Shown: piece after piece, positions 17,069 through 25,365 of the stretch
Layout: each line of letters starts with the position of its first letter
Position numbering within the stretch: the first letter of the stretch is position 1
Origin: Deltaproteobacteria bacterium
GTDB taxonomy: Bacteria > Myxococcota_A > Polyangia > Nannocystales > Nannocystaceae
Length of the DNA stretch: 64,000 bases
Assembly (NCBI GenBank): GCA_016709225.1
Contig: JADJEE010000002.1
Coordinates: 1,240,001-1,304,000 of the forward strand
Direction of reading: 5' to 3'
Translations under genes and position numbers: made by a program
The notes under the pieces: model-generated
Told to the model about the DNA's origin: nothing
The model's database searches: none
The model's input: only the letters and a program-made list of their open reading frames with translations

Positions 17069-19852
17069 ATGAAGATCCTCGAGCGTCGCATCTACCGGGG
17101 GCCGAACCTCTACGCGCACTTCCCCGTCATCCGCTTGCGGGTCGACCTCGGCGCACTCGAGGCGTGGCCGACTGCGAAGCTGCCGGGCTTCGTCGACGCG
17201 CTGCTGGCGGTGATGCCGACCCTCGAGCAACACACCTGCTCGTACGGCAGCCACGGCGGCTTCATCCGACGCATGCGCGAGGACGAGGGCACCTGGCTCG
17301 GCCACGTGCTCGAGCACCTCGCGATCGAGATCCAGGTGCTCACCGGCGCCAAGGTCTCGTTCGGCAAGACCCGCAGCGTCGACGAGCCGGGCCAATACCA
17401 CGTGGTCTACGAGTTCGAGGAGGAGCGCGTGGGCGAGGCCGCGGGCCAGCTGGCCATGCGACTCATCCACTCGCTGCTGCCGCCCGAGCTGCGACCGAGC
17501 GGCAAGGACGAGCCGCTCGACTACCCCACCGAACTCGACGATCTGATCGCGTTCGCGCAGCGGCGACAGTTCGGGCCCTCGACCGCGTCGATCATCCGCG
17601 CCGCCGAGGAGCGCGACATCCCGTGGATCCGGCTCAACGACCACTCGCTGGTCCAGCTCGGCCACGGCCGCTACCAGAAGCGCATCCAGGCCACGGTCAC
17701 GTCCGAGACCCGGCACATCGCAGTCGACATCGCCTCCGACAAGGAACTCACCAACAAGATCCTCGCCGACCTCGGCCTGCCGGTGCCCAAGCAGCACGTG
17801 GTGCGCAGCGCCGAGCGGGCCGCCGACGCCGCGCGGCGGCTCGGCTTCCCGGTGGTCGTGAAGCCGCTGGATGCCAACCACGGCCGCGGCGTATCGATCG
17901 ACCTCGGCGACGAGGACGCGGTGCGGCTGGCGTTCGAGAAGGCCCAGGAACACTCGCGCCACGTCATCGTCGAGACCTACATCACCGGCTTCGATCACCG
18001 CATGTTGGTCGTCAACGGCGAGCTCATCGCAGTCGCCAAGCGCGTGCCCGGCCACGTGATCGGCGACGGCGAGCACACCATCGAGCAGCTGGTCGAGCAG
18101 GTGAACGCCGACCCCCGTCGCGGTATCGGCCACGAGAAGGTGCTCACCCGCATCGAGCTCGATCACCAGGCCATGCGTCTGCTCGAGCAGGCCGGCCTGA
18201 CGCCGGAGAGCGTGCTGCCGGCCGGCCAGACCTTCTACCTGCGCTCGACCGGCAACCTCTCGACCGGCGGCACCGCCATCGATCTCACCGACGCGGTCCA
18301 CCCCGACAACCGCGAGGTCGCGGTGCGGGCGGCCCGCGGTATCGGCCTCGACGTCGCCGGCATCGACTTCATCATCCCCGACATCTCGGAGTCACATCGC
18401 GTCAGCGGCGGAGCGATCTGCGAGGTCAACGCGGCGCCCGGCTTCCGCATGCACGTGTCGCCCACCGAGGGCACCCCGCGCGACGTCGCCGGCCCGGTCA
18501 TCGACATGCTGTTCCCGCCGGGCACGCCCAGCCGCATCCCGATCGCGGCGATCACCGGCACCAACGGCAAGACCACGGTGTCGCGCATGCTCGCGCACAT
18601 CCAGAAGATGTCGGGCTTCACCGTCGGCCTGTGCACGACCGACGGTGTGTACATCGACGGCGAGCGCACCGTGGTCGGCGACATGACCGGCCCGATGGCC
18701 GCACAGATGGTGCTGCGCGACCCACGGGTCGACTTCGCGGTGCTCGAGACCGCACGCGGCGGCCTGCTGCGCGCCGGCATGGGCTACCGCTCGTGCAACG
18801 TCGGCTGCGTGCTCAACGTCGCCAGCGACCACCTCGGCATGGGCGGCATCGACTCGCTCGACCAGCTCGCCGAGGTCAAGCGGATCGTCGTCGACGTCGC
18901 CCGCGACGTCGCGGTGCTCAATGCCGACGACGAGCGCGTGCTGCTGATGGGCGGGCAGACCGACGCCAAGCGCATCGCGTACGTCACGATGAACCCCAAG
19001 CACGATCTGGTGCGGCAGCACATCCGCGCCGGCGGAGCGGCGGCGGTGCTCGAGGAGGGCATCAACGGCGCCATGATCACGCTCTACGATCGCGGCAGCC
19101 ACATCCCGCTGCTGTGGGCGCACCTCATCCCCGCCACGCTCGAGGGCAAGGCGCTCTTCAACGTGCAGAACTCGATGTTCGCGGCGTTGATGGCGTTCGT
19201 GATGGGCTGCAAGGTCGAGAACATCCGCCAGGGCCTGCGGACCTTCGACACCACGTTCTTCCAGGCGCCGGGCCGCCTCAACGTCTACGACAAGCTGCCG
19301 TTCAAGGTCATCCTCGACTACGGCCACAACCCCGCGGCCGTGCGGGCGATCGCCGACCTCGCGGGCCGGCTCGAGGTCGCCGGCGAGCGCGTGTGCGTGC
19401 TGGCGGCGCCCGGCGATCGCCGCGACGAAGACCTGCTCGAGATCGCGAAGGCCGCCGCCGGCGCGTTCGATCGTTTCATCCTGCGCACCGACGACGACAC
19501 CCGCGGCCGCGACCGCGACCAGATCACGGGCCTGCTGCGCAAGGGCCTGCTGGCCTGCGAGGTCGATGCCGCGCGCATCGAGGTCATCCCCGACGAGCAG
19601 GCCTCGATCGATGCCGCGCTGGCGTCTTGCAAGATTGGCGATCTGCTGGTCGTGTTCGGCGATCGCATCTCGCGCAGCTGGAAGCAGATCACCAAGTTCA
19701 AGGACGCGACCGTGTCCGACGAGCCCGCGCCCGAGGGCGGCCCGCGCATCGAGCCCAGCGCGACGATGCCGACGCCGCGGATCACCGACCTGCGCGGCAC
19801 GCTGGTCGAGGACGAGCGCGGCGTGCGACTGGTGCGCGAGGTCGAAGACTAG
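17069..19852 (+). CDS. cphA: Cyanophycin synthetase
   Basis: The 927-residue product has the three-part layout of CphA: an N-terminal domain starting KILERRIYRGPNLYA (about 1-160), an ATP-grasp domain (about 210-485; KPLDANHGRGVSI, ICEVNAAPGFRMH) that adds Asp to the backbone, and a Mur-ligase-like domain whose P-loop ITGTNGKTT lies near residues 495-503 and which adds Arg to the Asp side chain, continuing to DYGHNPAAV. The enzyme is cytoplasmic, and its product forms nitrogen-storage granules. The start is ATG 17069, since an upstream in-frame start would overlap the -10-like element. It is followed 5 bases later by a second CphA-like gene. The length is slightly above the usual 870-900, with a charged C-terminal tail. 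Confidence 0.96.
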   Translation: MKILERRIYRGPNLYAHFPVIRLRVDLGALEAWPTAKLPGFVDALLAVMPTLEQHTCSYGSHGGFIRRMREDEGTWLGHVLEHLAIEIQVLTGAKVSFGKTRSVDEPGQYHVVYEFEEERVGEAAGQLAMRLIHSLLPPELRPSGKDEPLDYPTELDDLIAFAQRRQFGPSTASIIRAAEERDIPWIRLNDHSLVQLGHGRYQKRIQATVTSETRHIAVDIASDKELTNKILADLGLPVPKQHVVRSAERAADAARRLGFPVVVKPLDANHGRGVSIDLGDEDAVRLAFEKAQEHSRHVIVETYITGFDHRMLVVNGELIAVAKRVPGHVIGDGEHTIEQLVEQVNADPRRGIGHEKVLTRIELDHQAMRLLEQAGLTPESVLPAGQTFYLRSTGNLSTGGTAIDLTDAVHPDNREVAVRAARGIGLDVAGIDFIIPDISESHRVSGGAICEVNAAPGFRMHVSPTEGTPRDVAGPVIDMLFPPGTPSRIPIAAITGTNGKTTVSRMLAHIQKMSGFTVGLCTTDGVYIDGERTVVGDMTGPMAAQMVLRDPRVDFAVLETARGGLLRAGMGYRSCNVGCVLNVASDHLGMGGIDSLDQLAEVKRIVVDVARDVAVLNADDERVLLMGGQTDAKRIAYVTMNPKHDLVRQHIRAGGAAAVLEEGINGAMITLYDRGSHIPLLWAHLIPATLEGKALFNVQNSMFAALMAFVMGCKVENIRQGLRTFDTTFFQAPGRLNVYDKLPFKVILDYGHNPAAVRAIADLAGRLEVAGERVCVLAAPGDRRDEDLLEIAKAAAGAFDRFILRTDDDTRGRDRDQITGLLRKGLLACEVDAARIEVIPDEQASIDAALASCKIGDLLVVFGDRISRSWKQITKFKDATVSDEPAPEGGPRIEPSATMPTPRITDLRGTLVEDERGVRLVREVED

Positions 19853-19857
19853 CGGCG

Positions 19858-21525
19858 ATGCAGCCACCCGAATCCAGGCGGCTCACGGGGCCGTCGCTGT
19901 ACGCTCGCGTGCCGGGGGCGGCCGCCGAGCTCGCGCTCGCGCCCGGCGAGTCGTTCGACGAGCTGCACGCACGCTGGCTCGCGGTGCTGCGTCCGATGCT
20001 CGCGCGGCTGGGCTGGGCCCGCGCGCGTTGCTTCGCGCGGCCGTATGCCGACGGCACCGGCGGTGCGCTCGGCTTCACCGCCGACGACGACGTGCTGTAC
20101 GCCGCGTGTGACGTCAACGACTGGGCGCTCGCGACCGCGGCCGGCCTGCCCGCGGCACCCGAGGCGATCGCGGCGGCGCAGCTGGCCGCGGCGATCACCG
20201 CCGAGCGACGCCCCGATGTGCTCGCGCTGCTGGACGCCGCAGCAACCCGCGGGCTGCCGGGGTTCTTCGACGACGACGGCGTCACGATCGGTCTCGGCGT
20301 CCGCGGTCGCACATGGCCGCTCGATGCGGTGCCGCAGGTCGACGCGGTGCCGTGGTCGCAGCTCGGTCGCATCCCGGTGGTGGCGATCACCGGCACCAAC
20401 GGCAAGACCACGAGCGCACGATTGCTGGCCCGCATGTTCCGCGAGGCCGGGCGCAGCGTCGGCAACACCTCGACCGACGGCATCGTGGTCGACGGCGTGA
20501 TGATCGAAGAGGGCGATTGCACCGGGCCCGGCGCGGCGCGGCGGCTGCTGCGACACCCGACCCTCGAGGTCGCGGTGCTGGAGAGCGCGCGCGGTGGATT
20601 GCTGCGACGCGGCTTCGTGCTGCCGTGGTGCGACGCGGCGCTGCTCACCAACGTCAGCGACGATCACCTGGGTGAGTGGGGCATCAGCACCGTCGACGAG
20701 CTCGCCGAGGCCAAGGCGGTGATCGGCGCGATCGTGCCGCCGCACGGCCACGCGATCGTCGGCGCCGACAGTGCACCGCTGGTGCGCGTCGCCGAGCGTT
20801 TCGTGGCGAAGGTGGTGTGGTTCTCGCTGCACGCCGACGCGCCGACCGTGCTCACGCACCTGCGGTCCGGCGGCGAGGCGTGGTACTTCCACGACGGCGC
20901 GCTGGTGCACGCGGTCGGCGAGACACGCGAGCGCTGGCTCGCCGCCGACGCGATCGCGATCGGCCTGCACGGGGCCGCCGGCTACAACCTCGCCAACGCC
21001 GCCGGCGCGGCCGCGACCGCGCATGCGCTCGGGGTGCCGCGCGATGCGATCGTCGGCGGGCTCGAGCGGTTCGATCGCGACGGCCACGACAACCCCGGCC
21101 GACTCGAGCGCCACGAGAAAGACGGCGTGCTCTACCTGCTGGACTTCGCCCACAACAAGGATGGCCTCCGCCAGCAGCGCGACGTGGTCGCGGCGCTGCG
21201 ACGCGATCGCGGCGGTCGCCTGGCGGTCAGCTTCGGCATGGCCGGCGATCGCAGCGACGAGGCCCTGCGCGCGCTCGGCCACGAGATCGCGGCGATGCAG
21301 CCGAATCACGTGGTGCTGCACGACAAGCCCGACTACCTGCGGGGTCGCACGCCGGGCGAGGTGCCGGCGATCCTGCAGCAGGGCCTGCTCGAGGCGGGAA
21401 TCGCCGCCGATGCGATCGAGCACGCCGCCGACGAGCGCGCTGCGATCGCGTGTGCCCGTGCGTGGGCGCGAGCCGGCGACATGGTGGCGGTGTTCGCCCA
21501 CACCGAGCGTACGGCAGTGGTCTGA
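19858..21525 (+). CDS. CphA-related Mur ligase lacking the ATP-grasp domain
   Basis: The product is 555 residues, starting 5 bases after cphA and so almost surely in the same operon. The N-terminus (LTGPSLYARVPG) echoes the CphA N-terminal domain (RGPNLYAHFP), but the whole ATP-grasp module is missing. From about residue 170 it is a Mur-ligase-type ATP-dependent amide ligase with P-loop ITGTNGKTT (about 177-185), GNTSTDGIVVDG, LESARGGLLRRGF, NVSDDHLGEWG, and DFAHNKDGLRQQ. These match the Arg-adding half of CphA more than MurC-F. It may assist CphA, act on a modified polymer, or add another amino acid; the sequence does not decide. The likely origin is duplication of cphA with loss of its central domain. 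Confidence 0.85.
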   Translation: MQPPESRRLTGPSLYARVPGAAAELALAPGESFDELHARWLAVLRPMLARLGWARARCFARPYADGTGGALGFTADDDVLYAACDVNDWALATAAGLPAAPEAIAAAQLAAAITAERRPDVLALLDAAATRGLPGFFDDDGVTIGLGVRGRTWPLDAVPQVDAVPWSQLGRIPVVAITGTNGKTTSARLLARMFREAGRSVGNTSTDGIVVDGVMIEEGDCTGPGAARRLLRHPTLEVAVLESARGGLLRRGFVLPWCDAALLTNVSDDHLGEWGISTVDELAEAKAVIGAIVPPHGHAIVGADSAPLVRVAERFVAKVVWFSLHADAPTVLTHLRSGGEAWYFHDGALVHAVGETRERWLAADAIAIGLHGAAGYNLANAAGAAATAHALGVPRDAIVGGLERFDRDGHDNPGRLERHEKDGVLYLLDFAHNKDGLRQQRDVVAALRRDRGGRLAVSFGMAGDRSDEALRALGHEIAAMQPNHVVLHDKPDYLRGRTPGEVPAILQQGLLEAGIAADAIEHAADERAAIACARAWARAGDMVAVFAHTERTAVV

Positions 21526-21585
21526 GGAACGTCGCTTCCGTCCGGCTGTTCGTCGCAGTACCAGGGCAACTCGAGGGCAGGCAGC

Positions 21586-22151
21586 GCGGAGCCCGTCACC
21601 GGACGCGGACGCGGATCGGTGTCGCACGCTCCGGGTACGCGACCGCGGTCTTGGTCGCACGCGAGACCAACAGCACGACGTACGTCCCTTGGGCGGGAAC
21701 CTGCTGGCGCAACACCCCGGCATCGGCACGCCGCGGCACCCCGTCGAGCATGAAGGCCAGCGAGACGTACGACGCCGCCACGGTCCGCCGCTGGTACTCG
21801 GAGGCTGCTGGCGGCCCGACCGTCGCCCACACGAGCTCGCCCTCGCGGAAAAGCCGCAGCAGCTCGCGCCGTTGTCGGCCGTGCGTCAGCCAGCCCGCCA
21901 CGAACAGCGGCACGCCCGAGAGCACGCTGATGAGCACCGCCTGCTCCGGACCGATGACGAAGACGACGAACGCCGTCAGGCCGAGCCACGCAAGCAGCAG
22001 TGCACCGATGTGTCCGCGCAGCACGCGGTCGCAGAGGGCTCGACACATCGCTTCGGGTCGCGGCGTTGCGGTCGTGGCCGAGGCGTGCGTGTCATCGTGC
22101 GGCTGCGCCATGACGCACGTCGTCGTCCGCGATCGCGCTGCAATCCGCGGG
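21586..22151. repeat. Direct repeat copy A (about 0.57 kb), flanks the RiPP region
   Basis: This copy is nearly identical to 38422-38990 in the same orientation. Identity begins at GCGGAGCCCGTCACC and ends at GCTGCAATCCGCGGG in both copies. Within it the first ~330 bases differ at only a handful of positions, while the part coding the first membrane helix has diverged more. Flanking sequences are unrelated. Confidence 0.85.
21596..22111 (-). CDS. Small membrane protein of unknown function, paralogue A
   Basis: The product is 171 residues from the ATG ending at 22111, giving the same length as its twin at 38432-38947. After a polar N-terminus with a MCRALCDRVLRG segment there are two predicted membrane helices (ALLLAWLGLTAFVVFVIG and AVLISVLSGVPLFVAGWL). 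A soluble C-terminal domain of about 90 residues follows and is almost unchanged between the copies (only one V/F difference was seen). No known motif was recognised. The divergence in the first helix against strict conservation of the rest suggests recombination or constraint on the C-terminal part. Confidence 0.7.
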   Translation of the reverse strand: MAQPHDDTHASATTATPRPEAMCRALCDRVLRGHIGALLLAWLGLTAFVVFVIGPEQAVLISVLSGVPLFVAGWLTHGRQRRELLRLFREGELVWATVGPPAASEYQRRTVAASYVSLAFMLDGVPRRADAGVLRQQVPAQGTYVVLLVSRATKTAVAYPERATPIRVRVR

Positions 22152-22259
22152 CTCGCGGCGCGCGACGCCGCCACGTCGGTCGGCCCGCCGGAGACATCTC
22201 ACGGGCGAGACCGCGAATCCAACGTGGGTCGTCGCGCCTCTGGGGCTGCAGAGGTGTCC

Positions 22260-22472
22260 ATGACCATCGCTCGCTCGCTGTATGTGAAGAACGTGCCCCC
22301 GATCGAACGCTTCGTCCGCGTGCTCGCGGCCGCGGCCGCCACCGGCGTGGGCCTGATGTGGCTGTCGTCGCCGTGGAGCTGGCTGGTGGCGATCTCGGCG
22401 GTATCGTTGTTGGTGACCGGCCTGGTCGGGTACTGCCCGATGTGCGCGATGGTCGGTCGTCGCATCGGGTGA
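22260..22472 (+). CDS. DUF2892-like small inner membrane protein (YgaP transmembrane type)
   Basis: The 70-residue product starts at ATG 22260. The pattern ERFVRVLAAAAATGVGL...WLVAISAVSLLVTGLVGYCPMCAMVG matches the YgaP-type membrane domain: an Arg-led first helix, then a second helix ending G-Y-C-P. The family occurs alone or fused to rhodanese domains; its role is unclear, possibly linked to sulfur or thiol chemistry because of the C-P-x-C pair. The following sigma factor gene starts 16 bases after its stop, so the two are probably co-transcribed. Confidence 0.75.
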   Translation: MTIARSLYVKNVPPIERFVRVLAAAAATGVGLMWLSSPWSWLVAISAVSLLVTGLVGYCPMCAMVGRRIG

Positions 22473-22488
22473 CGGGAGCTCACGCAAC

Positions 22489-23016
22489 GTGTCGGCCACC
22501 ATCGATGTCGCCCTGATCGACGCTGCGCGCCGCGGCGAGCCCGCGGCGATCGATCGCCTGCTCGTGCTGTGTCACCGCGACATCCGTCGCTACGCGCAGC
22601 GCAGCTGCTCGATCAGCGACGTCGACGACGCGATCCAGGAATCACTGCTGGTGCTGTCGCGCTTCGTCGCATCGCTGCGGCACACCCGCGCGCTGTCGAC
22701 GTGGCTGTTCCGCGTAGTCCGCCGCGAGTGTCGTCGGCTGGCGCGCACGACCCTGCGCTGGGACCCGTGGGACGAAGCGCGGGTCGAGGCGCTCGTGCAC
22801 GCGAGGACGCCCGCGGCGCTGCGCCTCGACATCGCCCACGCACTCGAGTCGCTGCCGGAGCACTACCGCGAGATCGTGGTGCTCCGTGATTTCGAAGAGC
22901 TGACGCTGCACGAGATCGCCGCGCAGCTCGGGCTCTCGGTCGCGGCCACCAAGAGCCGCCTGCACCGCGCGCGCGAGCTGACCCGCGAGTACCTGCTCGC
23001 GGGCAGCGCGGCGTGA
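22489..23016 (+). CDS. ECF-type RNA polymerase sigma factor
   Basis: The product is 175 residues from GTG 22489. Region 2 contains DVDDAIQESLLVLSRFVASLRHTRALSTWLFRVVRRECRRLAR. Region 4 contains LPEHYREIVVLRDFEELTLHEIAAQLGLSVAATKSRLHRARELTREYL, the standard ECF helix-turn-helix. No anti-sigma factor follows, so control may lie with the small membrane protein upstream or occur elsewhere. It sits at the left edge of the RiPP region and could be its regulator, but no promoter evidence ties it there. Confidence 0.9.
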   Translation: MSATIDVALIDAARRGEPAAIDRLLVLCHRDIRRYAQRSCSISDVDDAIQESLLVLSRFVASLRHTRALSTWLFRVVRRECRRLARTTLRWDPWDEARVEALVHARTPAALRLDIAHALESLPEHYREIVVLRDFEELTLHEIAAQLGLSVAATKSRLHRARELTREYLLAGSAA

Positions 23017-23051
23017 GCCTGCGAGATGGTGGCGGCGCATCGCTGCTTTGA

Positions 23052-23978
23052 TCAGCCATCGCGTTGTGCGATTGCATCCGTAGCCGCCGAGGCCGGCAGC
23101 ATCGCGGAGAACGGCACGTGCGCGACGTCGCTCGCGTCGCGCAGGAACCGCGTCAGCGAGTCTTCCACCACCTGCCCTCGGCTGGTCGATGCGTGCACGA
23201 CCGTACCCGCTTCGGTGCGAATGCCAACATGCCCGCACGGCTCGTTCGCGCCCCACACGAATACGAGCGTGCCTGGTGCTTCGGGGCCGACCTGCGGCCG
23301 ACATCCCAACCCGAGTTGATCGCGGGAGTGGCGGGGCAACACCACACCGAGGGCGTCGAGGGCCACACGTTGCACGAGAGCCGAGCAGTCGATGCCAGCG
23401 CGGGTGCGCCCGCCGAGCCGATATGGCACCGAGCACCAGGTGCGGGCGACCGCCGGCATCACCCGCGCATCGGTCGTCGTCGGACGCGGGAGGCTCGGCG
23501 CCGGGCAGCGTGGACCCAGTCTGGCGTCGATCCAGCCCACTGTTGCGTCCAGCGCTCGGATGCAGGTCCACCCTTGGCGTTCGAGGAGGATCCCGACGGC
23601 ACCATCGTTGGGCACGAGTTCGGTCGCCAGCGCCCAACGTCCCGTGAGGCCCGGGTGTGCCGCATATACGCGGGTGACGCCCGGGCCGAGCGCTTGCCAG
23701 CGACGTGGCGCAGCCACACGCACGGCGGTCGCATCGCAACACCAAGGGGCCGGCAGCATCGCCACGATGTCGTCGACGACCACGGACAGCGCACGCCGCA
23801 CCAACACTCGCCCACCGAGCCGCAAGCGTCGCCGGCGTGGTTGTGCCGCAATCCTGAGTTCGAGCAACGTTGCGCCATGCAGCTGCTCCAGCCGCCGGCG
23901 GCATCCCTCGATGAGACGAACCGTCGCCGTAACGATCGCGTCGACTTCGCGAGGCGATGCGACGTCGGAGCGGGTCAC
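23052..23978 (-). CDS. NlpC/P60-family peptidase (C40) with SH3-like N-terminal region
   Basis: The product is 308 residues from GTG at 23978, which overlaps the MurE-like stop (GTGA), so the two genes are translated together. The C-terminal domain has the C40 catalytic residues: Cys in YRLGGRTRAGIDCSALVQ and His in GHVGIRTEAGTVVHAS. The middle (VTRVYAAHPGLTGRWA...GWTCIRALDATVGWID) resembles the bacterial SH3 domains that precede such peptidases, as in YkfC, which cuts gamma-D-glutamyl bonds in peptidoglycan peptides. No signal peptide is visible, so it may act in the cytoplasm. In this setting it may cut muropeptides, or act as a peptidase or amidase for the adjacent peptide pathway; that second role is speculation. 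Confidence 0.8.
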   Translation of the reverse strand: MTRSDVASPREVDAIVTATVRLIEGCRRRLEQLHGATLLELRIAAQPRRRRLRLGGRVLVRRALSVVVDDIVAMLPAPWCCDATAVRVAAPRRWQALGPGVTRVYAAHPGLTGRWALATELVPNDGAVGILLERQGWTCIRALDATVGWIDARLGPRCPAPSLPRPTTTDARVMPAVARTWCSVPYRLGGRTRAGIDCSALVQRVALDALGVVLPRHSRDQLGLGCRPQVGPEAPGTLVFVWGANEPCGHVGIRTEAGTVVHASTSRGQVVEDSLTRFLRDASDVAHVPFSAMLPASAATDAIAQRDG

Positions 23979-25249
23979 GCCCGCGACTCCGGCACCGCGC
24001 GGCGCTCCGCCGCGATGCGACGAGCCTCGTGCTGATCGGAGAACGGCAGCGTGACACCGCGTACCACCTGCCAGGTCTCGTGGCCCTTGCCGACAATCAC
24101 GATGATGTCGTCCGGGGTGGCAGTGCGGATCGCGATCGCGATCGCCGTCGCGCGATCGAGTTCCACGACGAGTTCGGTGCCCTCGCGGCGGACCGCCTCG
24201 GCCACGGGGCGAGCGACGTCGGCCGGATCTTCCCAGCGAGGATTGTCCGAGGTCACGATCACCCGATGGGCGTGCGCCATCGCGGTGCCCATGGGGCCGC
24301 GCTTGTCGGACGAGCAGCTGCCGCCCGCCCCACCGACGACGACGACCCTGCCCCGCGCGAGCCGCCGCGCCTGCGCGATCGTGAGGTCGATCGCCTCCGG
24401 AGAGTGGGCGTAGTCGACCACCACGAGGGGCTCGTGGGCGACGATCTCGAAGCGGCCGGGCACCACCGGACAGGCGGCCAGGCCGGCTCGGATCGCGGCC
24501 GCATCGATTCCCACCGCGTCCGCCATGACCGCGGCCGCGAGCGCGTTGGCGCCGAACACCTCCCCGATCATGCGGGTGTGGAGGCATCCGCCGAGCGCCT
24601 CCGCCAGTGACGACTCGAGCAACTCCACCCGAGTTCCGTCGAGGCCCACGTCCATTCGCGACGCGGCCAGATCCGCGGAGGGTTCGCCTTCCGCCGAGAA
24701 CCACCGCAGCCGCACGTCTGGCGGCGTGACTCGGGCAATCATCGCGGCGTGGGGATCGTCGGCGTTGAGCACCGCGGTGCGCCCCGGCCCGAGGTTGAGG
24801 AACAGCTGAGCCTTGGCCGCGAGGTAGCGCTCGAACGAACCGTGCGAAGCGAGGTGATCGATGTCGAGGTTCGTGAAGATCCCTTCGTCGAAGCGCCAGC
24901 GGCGGGCGAACCCCGTGCCCAAGCCGTAGCTCGTGGCCTCGAGCACGGCCCACCTCGCGCCAGCCGCGATCGCGCGCTCCGCCGCCCCGAAGAAGCCGTC
25001 GTCGGTGATCGGAATGCCGACGTCGGTGGCGGTGGTGGCGGCGGGGTCGGAAGGGTCGAGGTGCTCGTAGTCATGCCCCGGCCACGCGTAGCCGAGCGTG
25101 CTCACGCGCAGGACCGAATGTCCCGCAGCGCGCAAGATGGCCTCCAGTAGGTGGGTGGTGGACGTCTTGCCGTTCGTGCCGGTGATGCCGATCGTTCGAA
25201 TCGGATCGGCCCAGGCGAAAGCGGGGGACACGGGACGGACGCGGGTCAT
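23975..25249 (-). CDS. Short MurE-like Mur ligase family protein
   Basis: The product is 424 residues from the ATG ending at 25249. It opens almost directly with the central ATP-binding domain, P-loop ITGTNGKTSTTHLLEAIL (about residues 22-40), and continues with VLEATSYGL, TNLDIDHLASHGSFERYLAAKAQLF, VPGRFEIV, VVDYAHSPEAID, SDNPRWEDP, and GKGHETWQ. These segments are characteristic of MurE. The N-terminal UDP-MurNAc-binding domain of normal MurE (about 100 residues) is absent. No other dcw-cluster gene is nearby, so this is unlikely to be the housekeeping MurE. It probably joins an amino acid to some carboxylate other than UDP-MurNAc-dipeptide. It diverges from the methyltransferase gene of the RiPP locus. 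Confidence 0.82.
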   Translation of the reverse strand: MTRVRPVSPAFAWADPIRTIGITGTNGKTSTTHLLEAILRAAGHSVLRVSTLGYAWPGHDYEHLDPSDPAATTATDVGIPITDDGFFGAAERAIAAGARWAVLEATSYGLGTGFARRWRFDEGIFTNLDIDHLASHGSFERYLAAKAQLFLNLGPGRTAVLNADDPHAAMIARVTPPDVRLRWFSAEGEPSADLAASRMDVGLDGTRVELLESSLAEALGGCLHTRMIGEVFGANALAAAVMADAVGIDAAAIRAGLAACPVVPGRFEIVAHEPLVVVDYAHSPEAIDLTIAQARRLARGRVVVVGGAGGSCSSDKRGPMGTAMAHAHRVIVTSDNPRWEDPADVARPVAEAVRREGTELVVELDRATAIAIAIRTATPDDIIVIVGKGHETWQVVRGVTLPFSDQHEARRIAAERRAVPESRA

Positions 25250-25277
25250 CGCGTAGGTAGAGTCCGAGCGAGCCGAT

Positions 25278-25314
25278 CGGATCGCGGACGAGATCGTCGG
25301 AGTTCCGTGATCCG
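25278..25314. promoter_or_regulatory. Inverted repeat in the MurE-like/methyltransferase divergent promoter
   Basis: CGGATCGCGGA (25278-25288) and TCCGTGATCCG (25304-25314) form an inverted repeat with one mismatch and a 15-base spacer. The right half carries GTGATCCG, also a half of the perfect palindrome at 31975-31991. It may be an operator for the locus. Confidence 0.4.
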
Positions 25315-25365
25315 AAGCGCCCCGTCGGTGCTCTACCCCGGTGCCCCGGATGGGGCGAGGGCGCA

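Noticed and set aside
17164..19852. Alternate-frame extension of the second CphA-like gene across the whole of cphA
   Set aside because: The open frame is continuous by chance in GC-rich DNA. The Mur-ligase homology begins at ATG 19858, right after the cphA stop.
23975..25249. Annotation as housekeeping murE
   Set aside because: It lacks the N-terminal UDP-MurNAc-binding domain and has no cell-division or wall-cluster neighbours.
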